Below, one piece after another: positions 23,196 to 35,654 of a stretch of 64,000 bases of DNA (the stretch's first letter is position 1; each line of letters opens with the position of its first letter). Under the pieces are notes generated by a model, which did not search any database, was not told the DNA's origin, and saw only the letters and a list, made by a program, of their open reading frames with translations. The DNA is from Epiperipatus broadwayi (Eukaryota > Onychophora > Udeonychophora > Euonychophora > Peripatidae). A program made the position numbers and the translations under genes. The stretch covers positions 870,001 through 934,000 of the forward strand of contig JAQFVV010000287.1 in NCBI GenBank assembly GCA_028023455.1, in the 5' to 3' direction.

Positions 23196-25171
23196 TGATC
23201 AAACTAAGTTTTTCTTTTTTTTTTGCTCGGGTTCAGAATCAGTCTATGAGTCTTTAGCTCTCAGAGTCTGCTATTTCAACACTCCATTAATTAAATTGTA
23301 CAGGGAATTATGATTTAGAACTATTATCTGTTAAACTAAATAATTACAGGAACTACAATGACTATTCAGCAGCAAACTTGCAGTGTTTTATTACAAAATA
23401 ATGGCAATCATTTCGGGTGTTTATAAGAAGTTTCAATACCAGAACTGGAATTGATCCAGAGACCTTACAATTTAGTATCTAAACCCTCTAGCACTGTTAC
23501 AAATTCATGGAACAAGGTTACCAGTTAATGGTAATAGCTAAAGTTTTTCTAATCAATAAAAAGTAATGTCTTAATTATGATTATACTGAGGAAAAACCTT
23601 CAACACTCCTAGAACTGAAATATCAGAATATTATCTGTCATAAGATAAATATTAATCAATCATCTATAAAGACTGCAGCTTCAAAAAATCAAAACAATAA
23701 TAAAAATGAAAGTATAGTGTAGACTGAATACTAATTACACAAGATGTAAAAATAATGTATCACATGACCATCTTGTATAATGTTTTTCATTTGTTATATA
23801 CTTTTTTTGTGTGTGTGAAGATCAAAGTTTTTTTATAATTGGTTTATAACTATCAATTAAAATATATATTGATGTATATACTTGTATTTTGATAAGATTG
23901 ACATGAATTCAAACTTTAGAGTGTTTAAATGCATTCAAGTCATTAGTTTGAATATAATAATAAAAATAAAAATGACTGGTAAATAAATATTTATAAACCA
24001 GTAACTAGTCTGGAGATTTGATTAATAATTATATTGAGTGTCCATTGACTAGTCATATTAATACAAATCATTCTAGAGCAGAGTTATAATAATCATTAAT
24101 ACATAGATGGTGCTCTAGTAGAACATTATAAGTGAAATGACTTCTCTTAATAGAAAATATTAACACTTGTACTTTTTCTACCATTTTCAATTACCTGGAA
24201 AATGAAAGCTTAGTTTTATTTGTTTACTGCAATCATTTTATCCAAATTCTTCTAGATTTGCAATTTGCAAATATTCTTAAGCTGATATTTAAAGTCTTTC
24301 TTTCTCCAAATTCCTAATTAGTTATAATATATTCTTAACTCATATTATTATATTCAGATCCAGCATTCCAATCTCCTTTAAGAATTATGTATTATGAGGC
24401 ATATGACCAAATTCTAGTTTCAAAATACTGTAATGCTGTTCTATCTTTTTATCTATCTGTAATCATTCTTGCATTGATAGACTTATATTTTATTTACTTT
24501 ACCTAATTTGGGATTATTCCAGGAATAGCCAAGTTCATAATCATTTATTTTCAGACCCTGTTCAAAATGTTTGTATTCCAAAAATGTCTTAGATGTATCT
24601 TTATTTTGCCTTAATTATCAGTTATCCATAAAGTTTTAAAATGCCAATTTCCACAGAAATCATTCAGTTAAACTCTAATCTAATCCTTATTGTTTAATTA
24701 GGAATATAATTTTAAGCTAGAATGAGATTACATATAAAGTCAGGATCACTTGTATCTTTCAGTATAATAAGCCCAAAAATTTCTCTCCTGATCACCCATT
24801 CTGGGATAACTTAAACCATGCCACTCCAACTATGAAGAATTAGGACTTTTTACTTCTTTGGAAAACAGAAGCCAAAAAGACTTATTCTATTATGTCTATA
24901 GTTAATGATGACTGTTCAAGGGTATTCATCTCTGTTTACTGTTATATTATAAATTCTCTTCCATCTTTGGGACCATTATGTCTCTTTCCCCTTTTACATC
25001 CAGGCTTAAGACATGCAATAGAAGAGATACAATGGCATTTTATTTAAATTGTATAATTTGACATAAACTCTATTCAATTTTTCCTCTAGTGATTTATTTT
25101 ACCACTAGACTCACTATAATATTCAATGCCTTCTGAATGACAGTAAATTTATTACTAATTAATTTCATTTC
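23196..25171. other. AT-rich spacer
   Basis: No gene is supported. A possible short fragment of the AACTAGTCTGGAG repeat lies at about 23996-24020. Confidence 0.4.
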
Positions 25172-25280
25172 TTTTTTTTTCTCATGTGTCATAGCATCAG
25201 CCGGGAAGTGAACCCGCTAACCCGGGACAACTGCTTGTAAAGTAGCTGTCGCTGACCTCTCGACCACCAAATTCATTTCT
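25161..25280 (-). mobile_element. tRNA-derived SINE, copy D, with target-site duplication
   Basis: The SINE body is at 25172-25269 on the minus strand, second subfamily (GGTCGAGAGGTCAGCGACAG, then GTTAGCGGGTTCAC). It has a poly(A) end, seen as T run 25172-25180. Flanks AATTTCATTTCT (25161-25172) and AAATTCATTTCT (25269-25280) form a 12-bp target-site duplication with one mismatch. Confidence 0.82.
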
Positions 25281-27284
25281 TAATTTCCAATTTTATTTGA
25301 TTTATAGTTTTATAGATGTAACTACAATATTATTGGCAACTCAAAGATGATTGAAATATTTTTCATTCATTTTAAATAGTTATTAATTTCAGTCAAGTTT
25401 TATACAAAATGCAAACTATTTCACTTCAAATGGCAAGTATAAAGCTATTAAATTGCCAATATTTATCATCATTTCAATAATTTAGAAGTTTTACAGTGTT
25501 ATCACCAGAGCAAATGACAACAACTTTTATTGGCTTCCATATCTACATAAATGAATAGTAATTGAATCTTGAGAGGCCGATAACTAAGTATGGTAGAAGG
25601 CTAATTTTTCTTCATCCTAATATGTAACAAATTTGACTGATCTTAGCCAAATGAATCTCATAAGTATGTATAAATATACACAGATTGGATATAATGATAA
25701 TAATACAAGTAAGACTACTTACTGTATGGAGAGTTTTTCCTGTTTTAAGACTAATGACTTTGAAAATAATATGAAGGCAATATTCTTCACAGTTACAAAA
25801 TGTTATTACCGAATAGAATATTGGAATATTATATACAATCAGCCTGGTAGCCAAGTTTGAATTGGAATCAAAAGTTAGTAACAAAAATAGGTTTCAGATA
25901 TATTTTAACATTAGTATTTGGTTATCTGGATAAACCAAATTATTAAGTTGTAGTTAATTTATAATGGTGTCAAAAATGCAAATGGTTATTAATTAACAGA
26001 TCATGTAATATTTAAACATTAGACTGATGACTTTGGGTTTTAAAAGCTTTAGCTCAAGTCCATTGTGCAACCACTATATTAAACTGCACAGTGCAAATCT
26101 ATGCTATCTTAACTGCAAAATATTTCCATGATGTAATCGGGTTCAAGTTGGAAAATAACCAATATACAATGAAATCATGATCTTTTTGATTAGCATGTTT
26201 GTAATCAAAATATAATAATTATTCTGATATAAATCAAATCTCATTCTAGAAAATTGTGAATGACCATGACTATTTTTTGTTCAGTATGAAGATAGTTTAT
26301 GGAAAAATTGGTAGTTGTACAAGATTTTTCGTTTTTTAGGCTTTCTCATTGGTTAGTGATTTAACTAAGTTATGGCAGATCTATTTATTAATATAAAGAG
26401 AAATCACCATCTGCAACAAAAGTTGTTTGAATTCTGTATGAGATGGGATTATAAAAAGGGCAGACTTTTGCAGGGCAAGGGCTACTTGTAATTTTCTCCA
26501 AGTGTCGTGCCCCATAACCTATATATTATGATGTAATAATAATAACAATAATAATTACAAATAACAATGGCACCCTTTTAGTCATCATCAATATAACTTT
26601 ATAAATTGGATTTTTTTAAATCTCCTATTTGTTTTTTGAAAATTAAATTTTAGCAAAAACCTTCACTTCATGTTTTCTTCCTTAAAGGCAATATTCTTCT
26701 TTCACATGCATATCTTTAAAACCAATCTTATAAAAATATAAAGTGTGTAATATCAAGAACATCAGGAAATTCATCAAACTGCAAGGAAAAACAAATGCAC
26801 TCATATAATACCTGGAAAATCTACTAGAAAATGTACATCTTTAATTATAAAAATAATTTCGTTTTTGTTCTTGAATAAATCAAACAATGAATCTCTGGCT
26901 TCTAGAAATACTTATTTTATCATTTTTCCATATACGGACGATTTCTTACATTTTGTTAACATATAAATGGTGCAAATTGTAGTTTTAGATTAAATAATGG
27001 GTTTAATAAAATATGTTTTCTGGCTTATTAACTTTTTGTTTGCATAATTCACTTTTTAATGAAAAATCTTGATCAAAACTTGCATGCATAGTTTTAAAAA
27101 AAATCTTTCAACATTTCCATTTTTTAAAAGCAACATACTTGTACGACATATAGAACACACCCATTTTGCATTCACTATTCTGTATTAAAATTGGACATCT
27201 ACCATAAGTGCAATACCGAGATTTTAGATCACACAATGAAATATGGATAGGAGGATTAAAATTGAAATACATGGGTGAAAAAAC
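25281..27284. other. AT-rich spacer
   Basis: Overlapping open frames on both strands at 25612-25884 have no family resemblance. A short (AAT)n-like tract is at about 26533-26570. No gene is supported. Confidence 0.4.
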
Positions 27285-27908
27285 TGTTATGTCTCACATT
27301 GCTTTCAACTAATGTACTAATCCAGATTGCATCTTATCTTGATTGAACTGAACATTCGTCACAATAGGCCAATAGATATATGAATAGACAAGATATAACC
27401 AATAGCAGAAACAGACCAATAAGTGATGATAACTCAGTGAATCCAATTACTTTCATTTTTGATGGAGATTCGACTATAAATAGGTAGTCCAGTTGGAGGT
27501 AAATGGAGGCAATAACAAATTACTGTCAGAGCGGAATGGAAGTATACCCTAAAACAATGGGGCAAGTTCATGTTAGAAATGGAGTTTACTAGAATATTAA
27601 CGAGATTTAAAGTAAGCTGTCACAGAATAGCTGGAAGCATCACAGTACCTACATACAAGATAAGCCATCAAAGTACAGCTGGAAGTCTCAGATAAGCCTA
27701 GAAGGGCACTTGAATTCCCTTACAGTAATAGTTGCATAGCAACTAAATGCTATACAAAGCCAACATATCAGGTATATGGTACAGCAAAGATTATTATAAA
27801 TAATATATGCTAACAGATTTAAACAATCTTCGTAAATATTGTATATATACATGAAATAAATATTCAGATGTATTTACACAGGTCTTTGTTTATTATCACA
27901 CATAAACA
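27285..27908 (+). mobile_element. Probable LTR (624 bp)
   Basis: It starts TGTTATGT and ends ACATAAACA, which are near-complementary TG...CA termini. It contains a TATA box (TATAAATAGG at 27475) about 190 bp in and a polyadenylation signal AATAAA at about 27866. The sequence that follows, ACAAACGGGTTATCAATA, resembles a primer-binding-site region and is itself duplicated (27903-27963, unit about 30 bp). No gag or pol follows. It would be a decayed or solo LTR. I could not find a second LTR in the window. Confidence 0.45.
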
Positions 27909-27964
27909 CAACAAACGAGTATCAATAATATCATAAACACAACAAACGGGTTATCAATAATATC

Positions 27965-28175
27965 ATGGAAAGAATTGTGAAGCTAAAATAAAGCTAGACT
28001 GATAATATTACTAGAAGAGAAAATAGATGCATAGATGAAGTTATAAATTGGATTCCAAGACATTACAGGAATGATGTAGAGAGTAGAAACCATAGAAGGG
28101 AGAAAGTGGACTTACACTGCCATCTTACAATAGATAAATGAGTATTAAAAAATGATAATGATGATGATATATGTA
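27965..28175 (+). pseudogene. LINE reverse-transcriptase tail, relic 2 (decayed)
   Basis: The order GAATTGTGAAGCTAAAATAAAG, then ACTAGAAGAGAAAATAG, GGATTCCAAGACATTACAGG and a final AATGATAATGATGATGATAT follows the C-terminal LINE consensus seen at 41855-42262 and 60113-60375. It has many substitutions, and most of the RW-DE part is gone. Confidence 0.55.
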
Positions 28176-29360
28176 TGTGTAAATACATATATTCACATCA
28201 ATTTTTAGCCTAAAGACTTTAATGCAACTGTATTTTGAGCTGTAATGAATTAAATTTTATTGTTCCAGATATCAAAGAATATTTTTTACCTTAATTTTAT
28301 TAAAAAGAATCACATTCGTCGCACATGATTGAATAATTATTAGCACAAGTCAGGAATCACTTAAGTGCTTCAAAGTTATGTTTTTGTTGTTGTTGTTTAA
28401 TCACCCTAGGCAAAATAATACTTCAACAGCATAAAAACTATTAAATTTAACATTATCAAATTATTTTACATTTTCAAGAAGAAAATAATTTCAAAATAAC
28501 ATTTAAGTTGCAGTCACTCAGTGACAGTCTGAAAAGTAAATACTGTACTTTAAAATTTTAAAAGATCTAAGACTGTATTTTGCAGTTCTGTGAGTGAAAA
28601 CATTTAAACAATTGTTTCTTTAATAAATAAAAATATTTAAATAGCTGAATTTCAATCATTTATATATTGATTTAGTAATAATGTTTTTATACTGAATACT
28701 TTGTTCAAACTGCAAAAAAGAATGTTTACTGCTAACTGAAAAAAAAGTCCCTTTAATTCCTACTTGAAGTCCTAAATGAACCACACAGAGCAAATTTCTA
28801 ATATCCATACCATACATTCTTGTTTTTTGCAGCTATTATTGTTACATCATTGATTACTCATAGGGTAAAGTAACATAAATGGATTGCTCACCAACACAAA
28901 TTATCCATCCTGATTAGTTTCTGAGTTTAAAACCAAAATACTAGGGTTTTTCTTGTCAACTACCTGTTAATTCTTAACAGAAATATCAGCAGATTTTCTT
29001 GAAAACAGGGGGTGTTAAATGGGTCTATTACCGTGTGATATGTTATAACTAGTTTATCATCTGTATTCAAAAACCAAGTTTGACAAAACGTTTTCTTAAT
29101 CACCATTGAATTAATAATTTTTTGTTGTTATTTTATGAAGAAAGGTTAATATTTGTTTCATTGTTCATTATAAGTCAATTGAAAAGATGATTTTATTTAC
29201 TTTCATGAATTTTTTTTTTTTTAAAGTATAGTTTGGAAAAAGAAATGCTTATTTGAAATTTTGTATAAATATATTAGAAAATAAAATACAAATTCATATA
29301 ACATTACAATATTAGCCAAAAAAAAAAACCACAAAATTTTTTTTTAAAAAAAAAAAAACC
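28176..29360. other. AT-rich spacer
   Basis: No gene or repeat is supported. A (TTG)n tract lies at about 28383-28397. Long A and T runs precede the next SINE. Confidence 0.4.
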
Positions 29361-29425
29361 TTTTTTTTTTTTTCCATATATCATAGCATCAGCTGGGATG
29401 CGAACCCACAACCGTCTGCAACCAC
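29361..29425 (-). mobile_element. tRNA-derived SINE, copy E, 5'-truncated
   Basis: On the minus strand only the B-box half remains (GGTTGCAGACGGTTGTGGG, then TTCGCATCC), ending in a long poly(A), seen as poly(T) from 29361. The A-box half is missing. It is of the first subfamily. It lies just beyond the 3' end of the L1/Tx1-like ORF on the same strand. Confidence 0.72.
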
Positions 29426-29712
29426 CTTTATTAACACAACTATTTACAATTTATACAAGTAATTAAACAAATGATAAATATGATAGTTTTGTATATCAAA
29501 ACCCAAAGAATTTGATATATTCCACTATTAAGGCAAAAAGTTTGCAGACAATTAACTAGTTATCTTCAACTCAAGGCGATTGACTTATATCACTATACTA
29601 GAAGGAGACTCTAAGACATGCAACTCAAATAAGCAAAGCATGTAACAAATTGATTGATTAGCCCAAGGAATAAGCCACTTGTAAGAATTAAACTTTTATT
29701 CAAGACAAATGC

Positions 29713-30501
29713 TTATCTGATGATCTCACATAGAGTTATTCCAGGACCACCCCAGATTCGATTCATCATCTTCCTTGGCAAGTATCTCAGACATTGATTG
29801 AAATAAGTTTCCCAATCTCTATAGAGTTTTCTCAGCCAGTTGGATTTCTTGTTATCAAATATCATAGTACATCGTATATACCATATTGTCTTAAGGGTAT
29901 GCACAGTCACCATTGCATTATGGGGATTAAATTTCTCAATGTATTGACTAAGTAATAGTTTTAAGTTTATGATTAGCCTATGGAACGCTTTAGCTCTTAT
30001 CTGCCCAAATGCTGAACATTCTTCGAATAGATGCTGAAAAGTTTCATCACCAGATTTGCATAGCAAACAGACTGAATCCAAATTCATATGTAGTCTTTCA
30101 TTTAGAATCTTAGTTGTTGGGAAAAAGTCATTCACTAGTTTGAAAGCAAATTTCAAATAGGATTGTGGTGCATATATAGAGTGGAACTTTTTCAACACAT
30201 TTTTCTTTGATATATCCGACCATGCATTGCCATGACTTTTAAAATGATTCATTAAGTCTTTATATTTAATACCTTCAAAACTGGACACATTCAGATCACC
30301 CTGGAGATCCCTATAAGCAATGAACAGGTCAGCTATAAAAGATCTTCCTTTATGTCCTATGTCATTAAAGGCGCCAACAGGATCAACCGAAGGCCCAAGA
30401 AATTGACTTTTAATTAAGTTAATAAATGTACATGCCTTGATGTAAGATACATATAGCTCTGGATCAATCAGGCCAAGACCTTTTTCTTTTGGCATCTGCA
30501 A
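29713..30501 (-). CDS. L1/Tx1-like LINE ORF2 C-terminal region, 262 codons open
   Basis: The frame reads KEKGLGLIDPELYVSYIKA at its start. This resembles the 'GGLGL-D' block after the reverse transcriptase in L1/Tx1-type LINEs. It goes on to FFPTTKILNERLH, then a zinc-knuckle motif C145-x2-C148-x8-H157-x4-C162 (CLLCKSGDETFQHLFEEC), and TIWYIRC near residue 206. This matches the zf-RVT region that ends such ORF2 proteins. Endonuclease and reverse-transcriptase catalytic parts are absent, because the copy stops at about 30490 where AT-rich sequence begins; the apparent start codon is therefore probably not a true start. No stop or frameshift breaks the 262 codons, unlike every other LINE piece here. 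An AATAAA-like signal follows the stop on the minus strand (GAATAAAAG near 29700). Confidence 0.8.
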   Translation of the reverse strand: MQMPKEKGLGLIDPELYVSYIKACTFINLIKSQFLGPSVDPVGAFNDIGHKGRSFIADLFIAYRDLQGDLNVSSFEGIKYKDLMNHFKSHGNAWSDISKKNVLKKFHSIYAPQSYLKFAFKLVNDFFPTTKILNERLHMNLDSVCLLCKSGDETFQHLFEECSAFGQIRAKAFHRLIINLKLLLSQYIEKFNPHNAMVTVHTLKTIWYIRCTMIFDNKKSNWLRKLYRDWETYFNQCLRYLPRKMMNRIWGGPGITLCEIIR

Positions 30502-30762
30502 GGTACTAGTATTGTAATGTTATATGGATTTCTATTTTATTTATAATTACTAGTATAACGCATTAGGCAATATTTAATTTTTATATCAGAAATTAATTTA
30601 TAAGATTAAATGCTTGTTTTTTATTTATAAAATTTATAAGAAGAGGTATTAAGTACAATGTTATCTATTTGCAGTTTCTTTAATATTTATCTACATAAGT
30701 TGTTTAAACAAATACTATTTTGAAAAGAAAAAGGATTAAAATTAGAGTAAAAGAGTTATACT

Positions 30763-31318
30763 TTTGTACTTGTGCATTTTCTTGTCTAGTAAGATCTGCA
30801 GCTTGTATTATTGATAAATATATAGTTTCAGGGGCATACATTAAATCTTTACAAAAGAATGGCTGATACGAAACATCGTATTTAATGTTTACATTTTCTT
30901 TTCATTAGTATTATTTTTAAAAAATAAAAAAGTGTGCAAAAATTAATTACAATGTTTACTATTATTGAATGTGTTCATTGTTAATTAGAATTAATGATAA
31001 TAAAATGTAAAAATCATAATGTGTATGGCGATTATTATATAAACATTTCGTGTATTTTTTTTTTAAAAAATTGATATATTGAAGTCTACATTACTGGACA
31101 CGACAGTTCCTATTTTTTAATTTTTATATTAATAAGTTGACATAAAAAATAAAAGTGTAAATAACGTTATTAATTTTTGCACAATTTTTTATTTTTTTAA
31201 AATAACACTAATGAAAACAAAAAGTAAAAACATTTTTATTGTATGCTCTTGAAACTATATATTTATCAAAAATCCTGGCTGCAGAGTTTGGTAGACAGGA
31301 AAATGTACAAGTATCAAA
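30763..31318. mobile_element. Inverted-repeat (foldback) element, about 550 bp
   Basis: The left arm begins TTTTGTACTTGTGCATTTTC, then TTGTCTA, and includes TGATAAATATATAGTTTCA and TTTTCATTAGT. The right arm, read inverted, begins TTTTGATACTTGTACATTTTC, then CTGTCTA, with the same internal landmarks. Arms are about 150-190 bp, at roughly 30763-30955 and 31165-31318. No open frame. The structure suggests a non-autonomous transposon. Confidence 0.72.
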
Positions 31319-32304
31319 AAACAAATAAAAGAAGTTCGTTCATTGGATCTTAAAATCTAGTTTACTAGATCAAGATCTAAATTCTTACTAATGAAAACTG
31401 ATAACCCAGAAACTAATCTGGAGATATGGATAGAACAGCACTGAATGAGATCTATTGATTATTTAAGCTAACAGTAGATGGGTAACCTAAGTAGTGAAGT
31501 ACAATTAGCTACAATTTATTTTACGAAACTTATAAAAAGTTTAAGATAAAAAATAAATAAATAAAAAAACAATACTAGAGAATAAAAGTTTAAAAATAAA
31601 CATTGGACAAGAAGAGAATTATAGAACATAGTGCATTCACATGTTTGGGCAGTTGGATAATGGGAGATGAAATAGCGTTAAAATTAGAACATTGACAATA
31701 GCTAGTAACAGCCTTTTGTATAAGAAGACATTAAAAATATTTTGAGATATTTATGAGATAAGACATGAAATGTTTTATTTGGAGTTATGAAACACAGTTA
31801 GATAAAGAAAAACTGGAAAACAATTGAAAGAATGAGAATAGTAAAGAAGATATTTTTGAAAATAGGAAATGAAAAAAGATTATTCGTGGATAAATTATGA
31901 AGTGGAAGAGAAATGTAACCAACCATATATTCAGAGACAAAAAAAATTTTTAAAAATACATTGAAAAAATTGTAGTATGGAGGATAGAAAAAAAGGCTGG
32001 GGAAAAAACAACAATATGGTAATCATAAAAAATTAAGCAAAAGACTGAAATAGGAAAGTTGATTTGTTAAGAAGAATATGTTTTTTTTTTGGCAAATAAC
32101 TAATGAAAATTATATTTAATTATTAATATTCATTGAATGCCTTTTGTTTATTTTTTTTTTAAAATATATAAATACAAAGAACTTTCTTGTTAAAAATATT
32201 AAAAAACTACATTTCCTTTCGAATCAATTTGAAATTTTATATCATGATTTATTAAACCACTAAACATCACATGATCACCATTTCTTATGCTTGCTCAAGC
32301 TGTT
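31319..32304. other. AT-rich spacer with a fragment of the AACTAGTCTGGGG repeat
   Basis: At about 31388-31500 it reads ACTAATGAAAACTGATAACC, then CAGAAACTAATCTGGAG, a diverged copy of the repeat forming the palindrome at 32305. The A/G-rich text at 31780-31960 is LINE-like in composition but has no identifiable motif. Confidence 0.4.
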
Positions 32305-32617
32305 AAAACAGATGCAAAAATTCTCCGTACAGTAGTGTCACTCAGTGCAAACTAGAGTAATCAATGGATGCAAGGTTTGTGCACAAAATCCCTATCTAGT
32401 GTCTATTCATTCAATATCCCCAGACTAGTTTCTAGCTTGTGGCTTTCATCATATCCAAAGCCCTCACTGATGAAAACCACAAGCTAGAAACTAGTCTGGG
32501 GATATTGGATGAGTACGCACTAGATAGGGATTTTATGCACAAACCTTCTTGTATCCATTGATTATTCTGGCTTGCAGTGAGTGGCACTACTGTATGGAGA
32601 GTTTTGCCTCTGTTTTC
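32305..32617. repeat. Near-perfect palindrome, about 150-bp arms
   Basis: Bases 32305-32452 are the inverse of 32467-32617 at roughly 88% identity by eye, with a spacer of about 15 bp (ATCCAAAGCCCTCAC). Landmarks: CCCCAGACTAGTTTCTAGCTTG on the left, trimmed to its core AGACTAGTTTCTAGCT, and AGCTAGAAACTAGTCT on the right; also TAGATAGGGATTTT and ACAGTAGTG/CACTACTGT. Each arm is a copy of an interspersed repeat with further diverged copies at about 19448, 31388, 32775 and 43972. The arms could extrude as a cruciform. Confidence 0.85.
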
Positions 32618-34144
32618 ATATAATTTATTACAAAATAGTTAATACAATATTGCATTATAAACATTCTCTTCCATTTTATGGAAATAGAACACACATTTAT
32701 AATTTATAATAATTTTAACTATTAGCTTAAAGAGTGAGATGCATAAGCACATTAGTTGAAACTTTGAATTCTAAATCCTCAATGATGAAGACAATAGCCG
32801 GAAATCAGCCTGAGAATGTGGATATAGTGGCACTACCATCTATGAACAATTAATTTACTCAAGCTGACAATAGATGACCCTGGAGTTGGGTAGAAGTAAT
32901 TGTTCTTGGTTCAAAGTAAAATATAACTGCTTTTCACAGAATAATATGAATAGTGTAAGATATAAGGATAATGAACCAAAATTTTTGAACACATATTTAT
33001 GGTGAAATGTTCATCCACCAAGTGTTAAACCATTAGTTCACCTAATTGCATATCCCCTCCCCTCATAATCATATTTCAATAGCATTGCTTCTAAATGATG
33101 AATGTATTCATATTTATCTGACTAATCCATATTGTCTTCTGTTAAGAAAAATTAGTCATGTATTTATTGACTAATATTAGATGGAGTTATGACTCAACTA
33201 CCTAAAGAAGATTGCTTTAAAATGTTCAACCTATCTGGAAAAAAGACTCTAGCTTCATTCTGAATTTGATTTCCAGATCATAAAAGTAATATACTAATGC
33301 ATTCATATTATATAAAGATATTTACAATAAAGACAAACTAATTGCACTGGTCAGTTGATTGGAAGATCATATGATGCTTGAACATTGTGAATGCCTGTTA
33401 AACTTTTGATTTAAAAATTTTTAGATCTTAAATTTGTCTCTCCAACAAAATGCAAAATGCCCAAAGCAATATCAACATGCACTATTAGTCCCCATAATTC
33501 CCATTTTAATTTGAATGATAATACCATTGAGTTTAAATTAATTTTGTAGAATCATATATAAAATAATGTACAGTAACATATATATGTATTAAGTATTATT
33601 GATATGAGATTTTATATAATTGGTTTGTGCAGATGATTGGAAAAGATTAATTGGTCAAAAATAGCTTAGAAAATATGTAATTCTGCAAACACAATAATGA
33701 TCAAAAAAATACTATATTAATGAAGGAAGATATCTCAGATGCAATGTTTAAAACTGATTAACAATAAATGTTTTTCATAGTTTAATACAATTAATAGGCT
33801 AGGGGACTCAGAACTAAAGATTTTGCATCCTGAATAAGAATAAAATTAATTTTACAATCTGACACTAGGTGCTCAAACATCACATGACCTCCTTAACAAT
33901 GAACCATGCAGTTATAAACAAAATACTTGTCATTAAAAGCTTTGCAGAAATTCAAAGCTACAAATAATATAGGAACAGTAAAATTAAATTTAAAGTAGCA
34001 AACATAATATGGTATGGTATTCTAATCTCTAATTTGGTCTTCCTCAGAGACTTCAATTACATGTTAGCTCATAACTAAAGTCAATACAACTTCTAATGGT
34101 TATTTAAGATACTACTAAACTGATTCATAATTGTCATGATGGAA
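32618..34144. other. AT-rich spacer with one more repeat fragment
   Basis: At about 32775-32890 it reads CCTCAATGATGAAGACAAT, then AGCCGGAAATCAGCCTGAG, a further diverged copy of the palindrome's repeat. The phrase AAACATCACATG at 33877 recurs in longer form at 32255 and 63813 (ACCACTAAACATCACATG). No gene is supported. Confidence 0.4.
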
Positions 34145-34224
34145 CATAACCATTTTACTGTTGATTATTCTCTATTTCTTTCATCATAACCATTTTACTG
34201 TTGATTATTCTCTATTTCTTTCAT
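34145..34224. repeat. Perfect 40-bp direct tandem duplication
   Basis: The unit CATAACCATTTTACTG, continuing through TTGATTATTC to TTTCTTTCAT, occurs at 34145-34184 and again at 34185-34224 without change. Confidence 0.9.
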
Positions 34225-35654
34225 CATAAATTTTTCTGATTATTGTACATTTTCCTAATAAAATTAACTATCTTATAATTTGTCTAAAGATTATTTTAAC
34301 CAACTCATTTCTGAAATGATGTCAGTTCTATTAAACAAGTTGATATGGATTCCTAATCTTAAGAAGAGATTGCTAATTTAAGTGGCATTCAATTAAAAAT
34401 GACCATTAGATATATTAGAACAGCAGATTCTCCTGAATAATAAGAATCTAATTAATTTCTTGTTTTTGGTAGTTGTATGCTTTTAAGTTTTATCATGGTG
34501 AAGACTCGACATCATTAAATTAATAAACATGGATTGGATATCATTAACAGTCATTGCTCTTTGGTAAGTAAAAACAATAAAAGGATCACCAAATTGCATT
34601 CCTATATTTCAGTGTGCCAAAATTCCTCAATTAATTTTATTCCATTGCATAAGAGGTGTTTTAATGCTGATAAAGAATTTTGATACAATACACATATTCA
34701 TCATACAATCTGAGACTTATATGAATGACCAATAACTGAACATCCATTGTATTAAATTTATTAAATCCTGTAGTTATGCTAATACCATTTTGTTTATCTA
34801 TTCTTCATTCCAATCTACTTTTAAGCTATTCAGTTGATAAGAATTGAAGTTTTACTTATAGTTAACAGTAAAAAATAATTCCTCAAAAAAAAAAAACTTA
34901 TATATGTATAGAATCTTATCTTTATCATATAAATCCTTCCCACCTATAAATACAGAAAATATTTCCAAGAATTTATACTTTTTAATTCCAATTAAATTCT
35001 ACTTGCAATAAAATAAAATAACAATAATAGTTTTTCAAGTTATATTATTTTTACAATCCTTAAAAAAAGGCTCTAGTAACATTAATTGTTAGCTTAAGAA
35101 TTAAACTATTTTTTATCTTGTAAAAAGTTAGTTTTTTTTCTTTTTCTTTTTTTTTGTTCCCATATTTTTAAAAAATATAAAAATGAATGAAAACCCAAAT
35201 AAATATGTTTGTAAACTATATAGAGAAGTTGGATAAAATAATGTGGACACTTATAGTATAGAAATAGAAGAAATACAGTACTAATAATCAGTGGATGTTT
35301 TGCTATAAGACGGTTTATAATTTTTGGTACTTTGGTATTATACCTGCTATAACATATTACTCTGTTCATATTTGCATCCAGTAATAATTATTCAAAGTTC
35401 CCAATTATAATGTGATGTCATCCGAGAATCCTGGCATGACTAATTCATGTCACACATATATATACACACACACATTATCAACATTTCATATATATATACG
35501 TGTAATCAAGTTGTAAAACATGCTGATCTATGAATTTTTACTTATGATTTTCTGCTATTATTTTTTTGAGTTATGAATTTTTACCTTTAATGATTTTTTG
35601 CTATCACATTGTTTTTTCAGCTGTGAAATTTTTACTTGTGATTTTTAATAAATT
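34225..35654. other. AT-rich spacer
   Basis: No gene is supported. The open frame at 35106-35369 is low-complexity. Near 35535-35645 the phrase ATGAATTTTTAC...TGATTTTTTGCTAT is repeated imperfectly two or three times (unit about 50 bp). Confidence 0.4.

Noticed and set aside
25612-25884. Overlapping open frames on both strands
   Set aside because: Both are in ordinary AT-rich DNA, mirror each other, and have no motif or splice context.
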